Assembly (NCBI GenBank): GCA_029262235.1
Contig: JAJCZU010000008.1
Span: 124,001-188,000, forward strand
Reading direction: 5' to 3'
Origin: Candidatus Eiseniibacteriota bacterium
Lineage (GTDB): Bacteria; Orphanbacterota; Orphanbacteria; Orphanbacterales; Orphanbacteraceae
DNA: 64,000 bases
How positions within the stretch are numbered: position 1 is the first letter of the stretch; each line of letters opens with the position of its first letter. The notes beneath the pieces are model-generated. The model had not been told where the DNA came from. It did not search any database and saw nothing but the letters and a program-made list of their open reading frames with translations. Below are positions 26,721-37,400 of this stretch, in pieces. Made by a program: the position numbers and the translations under genes.

Positions 26721-27593
26721 GTGACAATGGAGCTCAGCCGGGACGTACTCTGGGAGAGCGACGAGTTTCTCGTCCTGGACAGCCGCTGGGATCCCGCAAC
26801 GCACCGGCACGACCGCAAGCTCGCTATTGTTTCTCCGTGTATCGTGCTGATGCGAAGAGGGACCTATAGCCGGACGTTCGGGAACGACGTTTCGATCGGT
26901 GACGCGAATACGGCGACCTTCTATTCTCCCGGCACATCCCCGGTCATTTCTCATCCGACCCGTATCCCGACACGCGGCACGACGATTCGTATTCAGGAAG
27001 ACCTGCTCGCTGAAATGCTGGCCGATTACGATGGCGCACGCGGGCCGTTTCCAGCGCACGACCGGCCGGTCACGTCGCGCACCGCCATGATGCACGCGAC
27101 GCTGTTCGCCGGGCTGACGAGTTCGTTTCCCGGGGACGAAATTGTGTTTGAAGAAGTGTTGATGGGGCTCGTGCGGGAAATTCTCGACGACCTCTTCGCC
27201 ATCGACCCGGTCGCCTCGCTCCCGGTTTCCGACGCGACGAAAAGGCGCGTCACTACGGCAAAGGAATATGTGGCCTCGCGCCAGGAAGAGAAGGTGACAC
27301 TGCAGGACGTCTCACGTGAGACGCAGTGTTCGAGCTGGTACTTGTCGCGTATCTTTGCGCGCGCGGAGGGAATCCCGGTCTATCGCTATCTCAACCGGCT
27401 CCGGCTCCGTACCGCCCTCGACCGTTTGCGCGGAGGGGACGGCGACATTACGCGCGTTGCGCTCGACTCCGGCTTCTCATCGCACAGCCACTTCACGACC
27501 GCGTTTCGTGACGAGTTCGGAATGGCCCCGCGTGATTTTCGCGGCGCCAATCCTGCCGCACTCGCCCGCCGCATCGCTCCCCTGAATTCATAA
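26721..27593 (+). CDS. AraC/XylS-family transcriptional regulator
   Basis: 290 residues. The N-terminus (about 1-110) is a cupin-like sensing domain; the C-terminal ~100 residues are the double helix-turn-helix (VTLQDVSRETQCSSWYLSRIF and DITRVALDSGFSSHSHFTTAF, then FGMAPRDFR). The start is a GTG with AGGAG 9 bases upstream; an ATG two codons later is too far from that site. Divergent from the large Asp-box gene, with a candidate operator between them; regulation of that gene or itself is inferred. Inducer unknown. Confidence 0.88.
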   Translation: MTMELSRDVLWESDEFLVLDSRWDPATHRHDRKLAIVSPCIVLMRRGTYSRTFGNDVSIGDANTATFYSPGTSPVISHPTRIPTRGTTIRIQEDLLAEMLADYDGARGPFPAHDRPVTSRTAMMHATLFAGLTSSFPGDEIVFEEVLMGLVREILDDLFAIDPVASLPVSDATKRRVTTAKEYVASRQEEKVTLQDVSRETQCSSWYLSRIFARAEGIPVYRYLNRLRLRTALDRLRGGDGDITRVALDSGFSSHSHFTTAFRDEFGMAPRDFRGANPAALARRIAPLNS

Positions 27594-27614
27594 ACCCGGC
27601 GGCTCCTCCAGGCG

Positions 27615-30002
27615 CTATCGGATGAGATTCATCCTGCGCGTTTCGACGCTTTCGCCTGTCGCAAGACGATAGAAGTAGACGCCGCTCCCGGCAGCCGCGC
27701 CCGCGTTGTCGTGTCCGTCCCATACGACGGAGTGCACGCCCTTCTCCGGCGCGCCGTGCACGAGAGTGCGCACGAGTCGCCCGGCCGGATCGTACACGGC
27801 AAGCTCGACCGCTCCGCCCGGCGCGACGAAGTCGATCGTGGTGCGCGGATTGAACGGGTTCGGCCGATTCGGGGCCAGGCGGAACAGGCGGGGCGGTGAA
27901 CCCGCGGCCGTCTCCACTCCCACAGTCACGGGATCGAGTGTGGTGAGATAGAGGCCGTTGCTTCGGTCGCTCGAGACGATCGTGCCCGACGGCAGGTACG
28001 GATACACGCCCCATGTGCCGCCGAACGGATCGCTCGTGTTCGGAACGGGCGTGATCCAGCCGAGCACGACGGGAGTCGACGGATTTGCAAAGTCGACGAC
28101 GTGCGTTCCGTTCAAATAGTACGAAATGTAAGCAACGGATCCCGCGACATGCACGTTGTGAATGATGTCCGCCGGAGCGCCCGCCTGATAGGTCGATACC
28201 TGTGTCACATTCAGCGGGTCGGATATGTCCCAGCAGCGCAGATGCCCGCCCGCGTTCTCGTCCGTCGTCAGGACAAAATCGAGATTCGACTCGAGAGGCC
28301 ACGCGTTGTGCGGCGCCGATCCCGCCCAGCTGAAGTTCAGTACTGTCGTCATGCTTGCCGGATTCGTGGCGTCGAGCTTTCGAAACTCACCCGCATTGAA
28401 ACAGGACGCGTACACCGTATCGTTTCGAACGTAGATATCGTGCACATATTCGTCGTTCCACGATCCGAGAAGCGTTGGATTTTCCGGGTCGGTCAGTATG
28501 TCGTAGATGTTCAGAGAACTCGTGCTCGAAGCGCAGACGTAAAGCTTCCCTGTTGCCTGCTCGATGAAAATGTTGTGAATGGAAATCGCGGCGAGTCCCC
28601 ATGTCGGAAGCTGCACCGGCAAATCCGGGTTCGTGACGTCGATGATCTGAATCCCCGCGCCCCCCTCGCCCGAAACGTAGAGGTAGTGATTTCCCGACGG
28701 GTGAACGTAGTCTTTCGCGTCATGCCACAACGTCCAGTATCCTGTCGTCGCCCCGACTTTGACGGGCGCGCCCGGGTCCGTTACCCGGTAGATATCCACG
28801 CCGTTCGGCTGTCCGATCACGGCGTACTCTTCGGCATTCGTCCCTACGAACCCCCAGCAGTCGCTGTAGTTCAGGTAGCGATAGTCCCCCACCCGCGCCT
28901 GCAGCGTCATGTTCGAGGCGGAGTACGTGAAAGGAAGCGCGTGCACTGCCTTGCCGGCCTGGTTCACGTAGGTGAGGCTCGGCACGCCCGCGCTGTTCAG
29001 ACCGAGTCCGCCGAAAAGCGACGCGGGTTCGATCACGCACACTTCCCATGATCCGGACCCGTTCGTCACATACGCCACGTCGTTGTCCCGCTTGTATGAA
29101 ACGTGGACCGCGCCTGTCGCGTCGATCTCCATCGAGGAATGCTCACCCGTGTTGTTTGAAAAGGTGTCGACCGCTTCCCTCATCCAGGTGCCTGACTTCA
29201 CGTAGTGATAGAGCCCCGCGGGAGAATGACCGACTGCCGCGATGTGGGGAGCGCCCGTGCTGTCGAACGCAATGGCAGTACCTTTGCGCGCATTGCTCGG
29301 CGTTGACGCGTATGTCGTATCGAGAACCTCAATCGACCACACGGTGTCGAGCAGGGCGCATTTCGTGTAGTAGGCGATGCCGTCGCGTGACTTGTACGCG
29401 ATTCCCGGCCTTCCCGAAGCGTCCAGCGCCATCGAAACGTCGCGCGCGTCGTTCGTATCTACGATCGAGTGCGCCCACTCGCCACCGGAGCGAACCGAGT
29501 AACCGAGTTCGCCGCCGTACCCCGTGTAGACCAGATGCACTTCATCGCTTCCATTCACGATCAGCGCGGCATCATCGACACCCAGGCTGACCCACAGGAT
29601 CTCGGGTAGCGTCCACGATCCGCCCGACCTCTCCGTGTAATCGAGTCCGCCGTTGGCGGCTACGATCACATGGGGATCGCCCTGATCGTCCAGATCCATC
29701 GCGATCGCATGAAGCGAATTGTAGACACCGGTGTTTTCGGTGAGCCAATAGTCACTTTCGCGGCGAGCGTAGAACCCTATGCCGTTTGTATAGAGGACGT
29801 GCACCCCGCCATTGGCGTCGAACAGAGGCGCGGTCAACGCATCAAGAGAGTCGCCGGGAATCAGCTCCTGGACGAAACCGGCCCCGGACGCAGCCGCGAT
29901 GGCGGGCAGCGCCAATACAATCAGCAGGGCCGCGAGACCCGGAACTGCCGTACGGGCCATGAACGGGTGTCGATCGGGACATGGTGATGAAATCTGACGC
30001 AT
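27615..30002 (-). CDS. Secreted choice-of-anchor-B (LVIVD-repeat) protein with C-terminal sorting module
   Basis: 795 residues. A signal peptide (hydrophobic core VPGLAALLIVLALPAIAA, residues ~20-37) is followed by a propeller-like region to about 370, then LVIVD-type repeats (GVDIYRVTDPGAPVKVG, IQIIDVTNPDLPVQL, LNIYDILTDPENPTLLG, CWDISDPLNVTQV). These mark choice-of-anchor-B proteins, which end in different surface anchors. Here the anchor is the local module: PNRPNPFNPRTTIDF, WDGHDNAG, SGVYFYRL, ending RMNLIR. Start 30002 is preferred because AAAGGAA lies upstream. Converges with the AraC gene over 21 bases. Function unknown. Confidence 0.85.
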   Translation of the reverse strand: MRQISSPCPDRHPFMARTAVPGLAALLIVLALPAIAAASGAGFVQELIPGDSLDALTAPLFDANGGVHVLYTNGIGFYARRESDYWLTENTGVYNSLHAIAMDLDDQGDPHVIVAANGGLDYTERSGGSWTLPEILWVSLGVDDAALIVNGSDEVHLVYTGYGGELGYSVRSGGEWAHSIVDTNDARDVSMALDASGRPGIAYKSRDGIAYYTKCALLDTVWSIEVLDTTYASTPSNARKGTAIAFDSTGAPHIAAVGHSPAGLYHYVKSGTWMREAVDTFSNNTGEHSSMEIDATGAVHVSYKRDNDVAYVTNGSGSWEVCVIEPASLFGGLGLNSAGVPSLTYVNQAGKAVHALPFTYSASNMTLQARVGDYRYLNYSDCWGFVGTNAEEYAVIGQPNGVDIYRVTDPGAPVKVGATTGYWTLWHDAKDYVHPSGNHYLYVSGEGGAGIQIIDVTNPDLPVQLPTWGLAAISIHNIFIEQATGKLYVCASSTSSLNIYDILTDPENPTLLGSWNDEYVHDIYVRNDTVYASCFNAGEFRKLDATNPASMTTVLNFSWAGSAPHNAWPLESNLDFVLTTDENAGGHLRCWDISDPLNVTQVSTYQAGAPADIIHNVHVAGSVAYISYYLNGTHVVDFANPSTPVVLGWITPVPNTSDPFGGTWGVYPYLPSGTIVSSDRSNGLYLTTLDPVTVGVETAAGSPPRLFRLAPNRPNPFNPRTTIDFVAPGGAVELAVYDPAGRLVRTLVHGAPEKGVHSVVWDGHDNAGAAAGSGVYFYRLATGESVETRRMNLIR

Positions 30003-30121
30003 GGCATGAGTTTCCTTTGCGCGGCTCGCATTCTCATGGATACAGCCGCGACCGACACACGAAACCCGACAGAAAATGATCGGCCTTGCATCCAGCCTCC
30101 CGTCAGCCGAATATGGGCGCC

Positions 30122-31825
30122 ATGACGCACCCGCCCTCCACGATCGATACGGCTGACGCCACCGACGCGCCGCTCCCGCCGGGGGCCGTGGCGCGCCCCC
30201 GCGCTCCGGGGCGCTGGTGGATCCCGGTGCTCGCGGCTCTGCTCGTGGCCGGGATACTGGGCTCGTACTTCAGCGGGCACTTTCTGCGCGAGGGGTGGGA
30301 CGGGTATTCGTATCTGGAGACGGTGCGCGCGCTCGGCGTTGTCGACAGCGACGTGGGGCGATACGCGAACCCGGCATACGTCGTGATCTCCGCGCTGCAT
30401 CACGGAACAGGGGCCGACCCGCTCCTTCTGCTCGCGCTTCTCGCGGTCGTCAACGGGCTGCTTTTCGTCGCGGCCACTTCGTTGTTCTTTCGCCAGTATT
30501 TTTCCGCGCCCACGGTTGCGTGCATTCTGTTCGCGGAGCTCTTTCTCTGGGGACGCCTCCAATGGTCGGGCGCCTACTCGCTCGTCGACGGATACGCTTT
30601 TTTCTATCCGCAGACGATGGGGTACGTACTTCTGCTGCTGTCCCTCTATCTTCTTCGGCGCGCGATGGACCGCCCGGTTTTCTTTCTCCCTCTCGGATTG
30701 CTTCAGGCGCTGCTCATGATCACGCACATGGGGACGTCGTTCTATTACTGGCTTCTCGTCTGCGTGCACCTTGCCGTATTTCGGGAGATCATCACGCCGA
30801 AGTTCGTATGGCGTCTCGGCGCGGCAAGTGTCGGGGCGTGTCTGCTCGGACTCACGTGGCCCTATTACGATTACATGTCGAACGTGGGCATTTTCATCGA
30901 GCGGCTGCGAAGCACTTTCGCGCCCGAACAGACGGCGGCGATCACCGTGTGGTTCGCGGCCGTTACCATGATCGCGGACAGATCGAAAAGACGTGCGCCG
31001 ATGCGGGCCATCGCGGCGTCACTCCTGATCGTGCTCCCGCTGCTCGGCCCGCAGGCACGCCTTCTCTTCGACATCTTCGGTTTCGGCTCGCTCGGAATTC
31101 TGGGCCTGCTCATTCTGGTGAAGGAGGAGCAGTATCTCTTTCCCGTCTGGTGGAGCGTCGGCGCCCTGCTCTTCACATTCGGCTTCGTCGACCCCACGCG
31201 CATCATTCTCGCGTCTTCGTTCGCGCTCTACGCGGGGGCCGGCGTGGCGATGGCGCGCTTCATCGCGCGGCCGCGCATGACATGGCAATGGGGAATCGCG
31301 CTTGCCGCGCTCCTGCTCGGGAATCTCTACTTCGCGTGGAAGTGGGAGTCGCCGCCCTGGTATCCGGTCGTTGTGGGAAGCATGGCGCTCGCCGCAGGCA
31401 TCGTCATCAGCGTGCGGCCGGCGCGACGCGCGCTTCCGTTCGTGGCGCTCTGCCTCCTGGCACTGCCGCTCACGATCAAATGGAACAAGATCACCAGTCT
31501 CGACACGATCGAACCCAGGGCGTTCATCGAAGAGCACGTGCCCGTGTGGGAAACCGTGCTCGTCGTCGAGCCGAGCAAGCGCGGCATGAATCTCGTGATC
31601 GGCGGCATGCAGGCGCGAAACGGACTGTGGGCGGGGCCCAATTCGGACTCGCTCCTGGTCTACACGAAAAAATGGGAAACTCCTTACATCATGTTCTATG
31701 AATTGCCTGTGGAAGACGTAGGAATGGAATACGATCTCCTTGCGCAGGATGAACACGCGGCCCTCATTCGCGTGCGGTTTCAGGAGATGCCCGACGACAA
31801 TCGAAGCGAGGACGGTGCGAATTGA
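30122..31825 (+). CDS. Polytopic membrane protein, unrecognised, possibly GT-C-like
   Basis: 567 residues from the ATG at 30122; no start has a strong ribosome site. About ten to twelve membrane spans occupy residues ~30-455 (WWIPVLAALLVAGILGSYF, LLLLALLAVVNGLLFVAA, ASLLIVLPLLGP and others), followed by a ~115-residue soluble tail. The first loop after span one is acidic and aromatic (HFLREGWDGYSYLETVRALG), as in GT-C glycosyltransferases that use lipid-linked sugars, but no diagnostic signature was found. The stop overlaps the TTG start of the PBP4-type gene, suggesting a joint envelope role. Confidence 0.65.
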   Translation: MTHPPSTIDTADATDAPLPPGAVARPRAPGRWWIPVLAALLVAGILGSYFSGHFLREGWDGYSYLETVRALGVVDSDVGRYANPAYVVISALHHGTGADPLLLLALLAVVNGLLFVAATSLFFRQYFSAPTVACILFAELFLWGRLQWSGAYSLVDGYAFFYPQTMGYVLLLLSLYLLRRAMDRPVFFLPLGLLQALLMITHMGTSFYYWLLVCVHLAVFREIITPKFVWRLGAASVGACLLGLTWPYYDYMSNVGIFIERLRSTFAPEQTAAITVWFAAVTMIADRSKRRAPMRAIAASLLIVLPLLGPQARLLFDIFGFGSLGILGLLILVKEEQYLFPVWWSVGALLFTFGFVDPTRIILASSFALYAGAGVAMARFIARPRMTWQWGIALAALLLGNLYFAWKWESPPWYPVVVGSMALAAGIVISVRPARRALPFVALCLLALPLTIKWNKITSLDTIEPRAFIEEHVPVWETVLVVEPSKRGMNLVIGGMQARNGLWAGPNSDSLLVYTKKWETPYIMFYELPVEDVGMEYDLLAQDEHAALIRVRFQEMPDDNRSEDGAN

Positions 31826-33318
31826 GTCAGCGAATACGATCGATCGGAAAGTGCATGCTCGTAATCGGCGCGCTGTGCGCGCTGGTGTCCTGCGCCCCCT
31901 CGACAAACGACAGCAGCGACGAAGGACTGGAATCCGTTCGACGCCTGATTCGCGAAGCGGAACTCGAAAGCGCGCATTGCGGCGTGCTCGTGCAGAACGT
32001 GGCGTCGGGCGAAACCGTAATCGCCCTGAACTCCGCACGTCTGTTCACGCCCGCTTCCACGATGAAACTCATGACAACCTACGCGGCGCTGCTGCAGTTC
32101 GGGCCTGACTACAGATTCGAGACGACGCTCTGGGTACCGAAGGCGAGCACGGCAGCGGGCACGGTGAGCCACGCGGTCTTGCGCGGCGGAGGCGACCCGT
32201 TTCTCGGAGATCGGGAGTGGGATCGGGACGCGCCGGCCGCGTTCGACTCGCTCGCGGCCCATCTGCGGGCGCGGGGAGTCACGAAGATTGAGGGTGACCT
32301 GATCGTCGACGCCTCGCTGTACGGGAACGAGATCATTCCGGCCAACTGGACGTGGGGCGATCTCGACAAATTCTACTCCGCACCCGTCAGCTCGATGAAT
32401 ATCGGGCACAACGTCGTGATCGTGGACATCCGTCCCGGCGCGGGCGCCGAGAGTCCGGCGCGCGTCCGCATCGAGCCGGACCTCGCGTCCCATATCGCGA
32501 TCGAAACGAGCGCGATCACGGCCGCGGGCAATCGCCGCGCCGTGCACGCGCGTCTGCGGCGCTCGACAGGCACGATGGAAGTCGCGGGCACGATCGGCCT
32601 CGCCCGCGAAAACGCGCGCCTCGCCGTTGCGGTAGCCGACCCCGCGCGGTACGCGGGCCTCTGGTTCCGGCGCGCTCTCGTGCGGGCCGGCATCGAGTGC
32701 GCGGGCGAAGTGCGGGTCACGTATGATCCGATCGATTTCACCGCGCACGAACGCGCGGCGATTCAGAAAAGCGATTCGCTGGCCGAGATCGCGAGGCGCA
32801 TTCTATACGAGAGCGACAACCTCGGCGCGGAATGCCTGGCGCGCCATCTCGCGGTCACGACGGCCGGCGAACCCGGCACGGGCCGGACCGCTCCGGGCGA
32901 AACCGGGGCGCTTGCCGTTCTGCGCGAACGCGGACTGAACCCGACCCCGCCCGTCCGGTTCGACGACGGGTCCGGACTTTCACGAACCAGCCTGCTCGCC
33001 CCCTCCCATCTGACATGGGCCCTGATCGAAGCGACGAAAGAGGACGATTTCGACTTCACCGGGATCGTGCCGCGCCCCGAGGGACACGACAAGCTCGGCG
33101 CGCATCCGATGGCGGATGAACACAAGGCCCGGGTCTCGGCCAAGACGGGCTCGTTTCAGGGAACGCGATGTCTGGCGGGCTACTACACGGACGACGCGGG
33201 CGAGCCGCAATATGCGTTCGCGATCATGGTGAACGGGCTGCCGGGCGATGACGACCCCGCGTTCGCATTCGAAGCGCTCGTCATCGACGCGATCGGCACG
33301 ATCAGCGCGGCACGATAA
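31822..33318 (+). CDS. dacB: D-alanyl-D-alanine carboxypeptidase/endopeptidase, PBP4 type (peptidase S13), lipoprotein
   Basis: 498 residues. All three penicillin-binding motifs are present: STMK (Ser79, Lys82), SDN near 331, KTG near 441. The inserted domain between the first two motifs, with APVSSMNIGHN, is typical of class C PBP4. It trims peptidoglycan stem peptides and cross-links. The start is TTG (TTGA overlap with the membrane gene): from there the leader reads MSQRIRSIGKCMLVIGALCA with lipobox LVSC and Cys24, while the later ATG would lose the basic n-region. Lipid-anchored, periplasmic. Its 3' end overlaps the opposing lysozyme gene by 17 bases. Confidence 0.92.
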   Translation: MSQRIRSIGKCMLVIGALCALVSCAPSTNDSSDEGLESVRRLIREAELESAHCGVLVQNVASGETVIALNSARLFTPASTMKLMTTYAALLQFGPDYRFETTLWVPKASTAAGTVSHAVLRGGGDPFLGDREWDRDAPAAFDSLAAHLRARGVTKIEGDLIVDASLYGNEIIPANWTWGDLDKFYSAPVSSMNIGHNVVIVDIRPGAGAESPARVRIEPDLASHIAIETSAITAAGNRRAVHARLRRSTGTMEVAGTIGLARENARLAVAVADPARYAGLWFRRALVRAGIECAGEVRVTYDPIDFTAHERAAIQKSDSLAEIARRILYESDNLGAECLARHLAVTTAGEPGTGRTAPGETGALAVLRERGLNPTPPVRFDDGSGLSRTSLLAPSHLTWALIEATKEDDFDFTGIVPRPEGHDKLGAHPMADEHKARVSAKTGSFQGTRCLAGYYTDDAGEPQYAFAIMVNGLPGDDDPAFAFEALVIDAIGTISAAR

Positions 33319-34090
33319 GCCCGGACAGATCGGGCCCCCCGCGATTCACACGCGTCAGGTCGGCACCCTTTTCGACGCCGGCAATCTCCGCGTCCCCCTT
33401 CCACTGCCAGAGATGCCAGTCCGCCCAGGTCGCGGGAAGAACGGGTTCTTCCACTTCGTACTCGGCGACCCAGAGCGGGTAAGCACCGAACACGCTCTCG
33501 CCGGAGGAGCCGGCGCCGGGAGAACTATCGCCGGAGGAACCGTCGCCCACCATGTGCGTATCCCAGAACTTTGCCGTGGTGTAGATGATCGGCTTGACGC
33601 CGTAGTGATGTTCCAGGATATCGAGACAGACTTTGAGTCTCTTCGCGAGGCCCGGCTTCGTACCGTGACCGATCAGCTCCACGTCCACGACCGGCGCGAG
33701 GTCGCCCGGTTCGAGCGAAACCGTCTCGATGAAAAAACGCGCCTGCGCCTCGGGATCGTCTTCGGTCACGTAGAAATGATACGCGCCGCGCACGAGTCCC
33801 GACTCTTTCAGCGCACGCCAGTTACGGGCGAACGCCGTGTCTGCGAAATCGACGCCTTCGGTCGCCTTCACGAACGCGAATGTATGACTGCCGTCGGCGA
33901 CGACCTTCCAGTCGACCGAGCCGCTGTGCCCGGACACGTCAACGCCATGGTGCAGCCGTTCGGCGATCTTCGCGTGAGAAGAATCGGTGAGCAGAGTGGG
34001 TGATGAATCGCGTGGCGCGACGGCGGGGTCCTGCACGGCGGCAAATGCAGCAATCCCGAGGCCGCCGAGCAGAACCAGCCAGGCGCGCAA
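33302..34090 (-). CDS. GH25-type lysozyme (muramidase), secreted
   Basis: 262 residues. A short hydrophobic leader (MRAWLVLLGGLGIAAFAAV) precedes a GH25 barrel: GVDVSGHSG with Asp51, FVKATEG, RGAYHFYV, and APVVDVEL with Asp136 and Glu138, the expected catalytic acids, then YPLWVAEY and WHLWQWKG. It hydrolyses the MurNAc-GlcNAc bond of peptidoglycan. A Gly/Ser-rich insertion (about 193-211) interrupts the barrel before YPLWVAEY. The start is a TTG one base after the stop of the small beta protein, which itself follows the caspase-kinase gene by one base, so the three form an operon. Possible lytic effector, or ordinary wall turnover. Confidence 0.87.
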   Translation of the reverse strand: MRAWLVLLGGLGIAAFAAVQDPAVAPRDSSPTLLTDSSHAKIAERLHHGVDVSGHSGSVDWKVVADGSHTFAFVKATEGVDFADTAFARNWRALKESGLVRGAYHFYVTEDDPEAQARFFIETVSLEPGDLAPVVDVELIGHGTKPGLAKRLKVCLDILEHHYGVKPIIYTTAKFWDTHMVGDGSSGDSSPGAGSSGESVFGAYPLWVAEYEVEEPVLPATWADWHLWQWKGDAEIAGVEKGADLTRVNRGGPDLSGLIVPR

Positions 34091-34091
34091 G

Positions 34092-34424
34092 CTACGGCCG
34101 CGCGACGTCGATCTCGCCCTGGGTCGTCGGCGGATCGTCGCGACGGTCTGAGAACGCGGTCACGGTGTACGGATCGTTCTCGGCCGCGGCCACGGTGTGC
34201 ACGGTATGCGGACCGCCGTTCGATCCGTTCGATACCGCAATCGGATTGCTGATCGTGAATGACTCGGAGAAGGGCCAGCTTGCCTGCCCGAAGCTGATCT
34301 GAAAACTGTACGTCGTGTCCGTGGTCGTCCAGGTGATCGTGTCGCCGGCTACCGCACTCTCTGCGGTGTTGCTGAGAACGATCGCACCGTTTGCTACGGA
34401 AATCGTGATTACGTGACTGGCCAT
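34092..34424 (-). CDS. Small beta-rich protein between the caspase-kinase and lysozyme genes, hypothetical
   Basis: 110 residues, no signal peptide, no Cys. Alternating polar/hydrophobic strands (HVITISVANGAIVLS, GDTITWTTTDTTYSFQIS, NDPYTVTAFSD) resemble a cupredoxin-like or Ig-like sandwich, but the copper ligand set is absent. ATG 34424 begins one base after the stop of the upstream giant gene, and AAGGAG lies 8 bases before it, inside that gene. No family recognised. Its place in the operon suggests a regulator, chaperone or substrate of the caspase protein; this is inference. Confidence 0.6.
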   Translation of the reverse strand: MASHVITISVANGAIVLSNTAESAVAGDTITWTTTDTTYSFQISFGQASWPFSESFTISNPIAVSNGSNGGPHTVHTVAAAENDPYTVTAFSDRRDDPPTTQGEIDVARP

Positions 34425-34425
34425 T

Positions 34426-37400
34426 TCAGTTCTCCTTCGGGTTGGGGGAAGCGGCGACCAGGAGTCGCCGGATCTGGTCGAGATCAGAAGCGTGCTTCAT
34501 GCGGAGATGCGGGCCCCGCTCGAGCGCGGCGGCGAGCGCGACGCGAGCATCTTCAGCGAGAGTTCCTTTTCGTGCATTCGTCGGTTCGACCTGCGCCTGA
34601 TGATACAGGACAACACCGCGATGTGCCATCGCCTCGGGCGACCTGTCGTTCAAACGCAGCGCCGTTTCGACCGCCGCACGCGCATCGTCCAGGTCGGGAC
34701 CGACATCGAATCCCTGCGCCATCCGCCACGTCGCGCGGGCGCAAAGCAGCTCCGATCGCACCAGAAATGCATCGGCTTCGAGCGAGTCGATTCGGATCGC
34801 ATTCGCCATGGCATCGAGTCCATCGCGTATCGGGACAATAGGATCGCCGGCGTTCTTCGCCTGCCAGGCGGCGTTCAGCATCGCAAGACGGCCGAGCGAA
34901 ATGAACGCGGAACTGGAGTTCGGATTCACGCTAAACAGGTGATCCAGTTCGTCTCGCGCCTGCCCCAGACTCGCGGAAGGATCATCGCCGCGTAACATCT
35001 CGTACTCCGCGCGCACGCGAAGCGCCGATGCCGCGTTCAGCTTCGCCCAGTAATGCTTCGGGCTGAGTTCGATCGTCTTGTCACTGTGCACGAGTGCCTG
35101 CTCCACCGCACGCTCGGGATCCCGGCCGAAATCCGCTTCGTACTCCGCGAGTACGGCCCACGCGTGCGCGACGTTGTTGTGCGAGTGCCAGTAGTTCGGA
35201 TTTGCTTCGAGCGCACTCTCGAAAGACGCGATCGCGGACTGAAGAAGATCCGTTGCCGGCTCCCCGTCTCCGATCGCCTCTTTCGCCTTCAATAATATTG
35301 CGTTTCCTCTTCCGTCGATGAGATGAGCGAGGTATGCCGTTTCGGGATTGTCCTCGATCGCGCGCGCATAGACCGCGACCGCGCTGTCGAGCGGGACCTT
35401 GCTCGCCTCGCCGTGGTTCTGGAGATAGTAAGCCTGGTCGTGATACGAGCGAGCCAGATAGTAGGACGCAATCGGCTGCTTCGGGTTCAAGGCGAGAGAT
35501 TGATGATAGGCGTCGGCCGCGTCTTCGAGGGTTGCCAGCGGTTCGACACCGGATCCCGTTTGATGGCGCGCGAGCGCGAGATACGTCGCGCCGAGATTCA
35601 GCAGCACTTCGGACCGGCTCGCATCCCGCTCGTGGGCGGCACGAAACGACGCGATCGCGCGCGCGAAATCTTCGGAAGGATCCTCGCCACGCTTCATGCG
35701 ATCCGACGCGATCGACTTGAACAGAAGACCGATCCGCGTGTCGAGCGCGGCGGAAGGCGCGAGGGCGCGGGCGCGCTCATAAGACGTAACGGCCTCTGCG
35801 TAACTCGCGGACGGGCTCTCGCCGACGCTCCCCTGATGCTGTGCCGCCAGCTTGTGCGCGGTGCCGAGCCGCTCCCACGTGTCGGCCTTCGTGGAGTCGA
35901 CGGCAAGCGCCCGCTTCGCGTCGTCCATTGTCAGAACGAGATGTTCGCCGGGATCGAGCCCGCGGCTGATTCTGTAATCCGCCACCCTCTCGTGAAGGCG
36001 GCACCCCAGCAGGTACGCCTCGGCATCGTCGGGGTTCAGCGTCAGCAGCGCGTCCCTCGCTTCGAGACCGAGACCGAGCGGCGCCTCCACGTTCCCGCCG
36101 CCGCCCGTCACTTCGAGGAACATCATCCAGTTCGCGAGTTCCCCGATCCCCTCGTAAATACGAGGATCGCTTCCGGCGACATCCGATGCCGCCTGGAACG
36201 CAGCGCCGGCCAGTCGAAACGACTCGAGCGCCTGCTCATACTCGCCGCGGTTCGCCTGCTCCTGCCCCCGCGCCGCGAAAACGCGCCCCTCGAGTTCACG
36301 CGCTTCGTAAAACCAGCTGAGCCGGTCGTACGCCTTGTGCGCGCTTCGGAGGGCCTCGTCGAAATCTCCTTCACAGAGAGCGAGGATCGCCGCGACGAAC
36401 TCCGGCGACTCCACCTTGAGCCCCGCCGTCTGTCGCAGGTAATCGAGAGCCGGGTCACGATACTCGATTTCGATCCGACGCCGTTCCGCCTCCCGCTCTT
36501 CCTCGCTCCGGAGCTGGTTCGCGGTTTCGAGCGCATCCTGATACAGATAGCTCATCACGACTCCGAGAGCGTAGGCGACCTCGGGTTCCCGATCACCCGC
36601 CGCCCACGCGGTCTCGAGGCGCGCGCGCGCTTCTTCGTACGAACGCAGCCCGAGAAAACCGCGCCCGAGAGCGTAGTTCCCGGGTCCGCGCGCGAGATCG
36701 CCCACTTCAGCCATGCGCTGTTCGAGCTCGGCCATGTTGCTCATGATCATCGCGCGCTCGGGTCGAATGTCGTGCAGCGGCGCCATCGCGCTGTAGCGCG
36801 CGATCGCCTCGATCCGTTCCACCTGCTGGCCGAACGACTGCGCGAGGCGCGATCGCTGCGCGGCCTCCCACTGGTTGCGCGCGCCCCAGCCGAGCGCGAT
36901 GAGAATGAACACGAGTCCAGCGACCGCGATCCCGACCACGGGTTTGTTGCGCGCGGCTTTGCGACGCAGCCTGTAGAGCAACGTGGTCGGGCGCGCCTCG
37001 ATCGGTTCTCCGTCGAGATACCGCCGGATGTCTTCGGCGAAAGCGCGGGCGGAAACGTAGCGATTCTCGCGGTTCTTGCGCAGGCACTTCTGCGCGATCG
37101 ACTCGAGATCCTGCGGAATCGCGATCGTTCCCTTCCGCATGCGCGGCGGCAGATCGTTCATGACCTGCACGAGAATTTCGAGCGGCGTGTTTCCCTGGAA
37201 CGGCGGGTGCCCGGTCAGAATCTCATAAAACGTGGCGCCGAGGCTGTAGACGTCCGTGCGGCGGTCGAGGTCGTGCACTTCGCCGCGCGCCTGCTCGGGC
37301 GACATGTAAAGCGGCGTGCCGAGAAGCGCGCCGGTCATCGTCATGCCGACCTGATCCGTCTCGCGCGCGAGACCGAAGTCCATGACGAACGGCTTCCATC

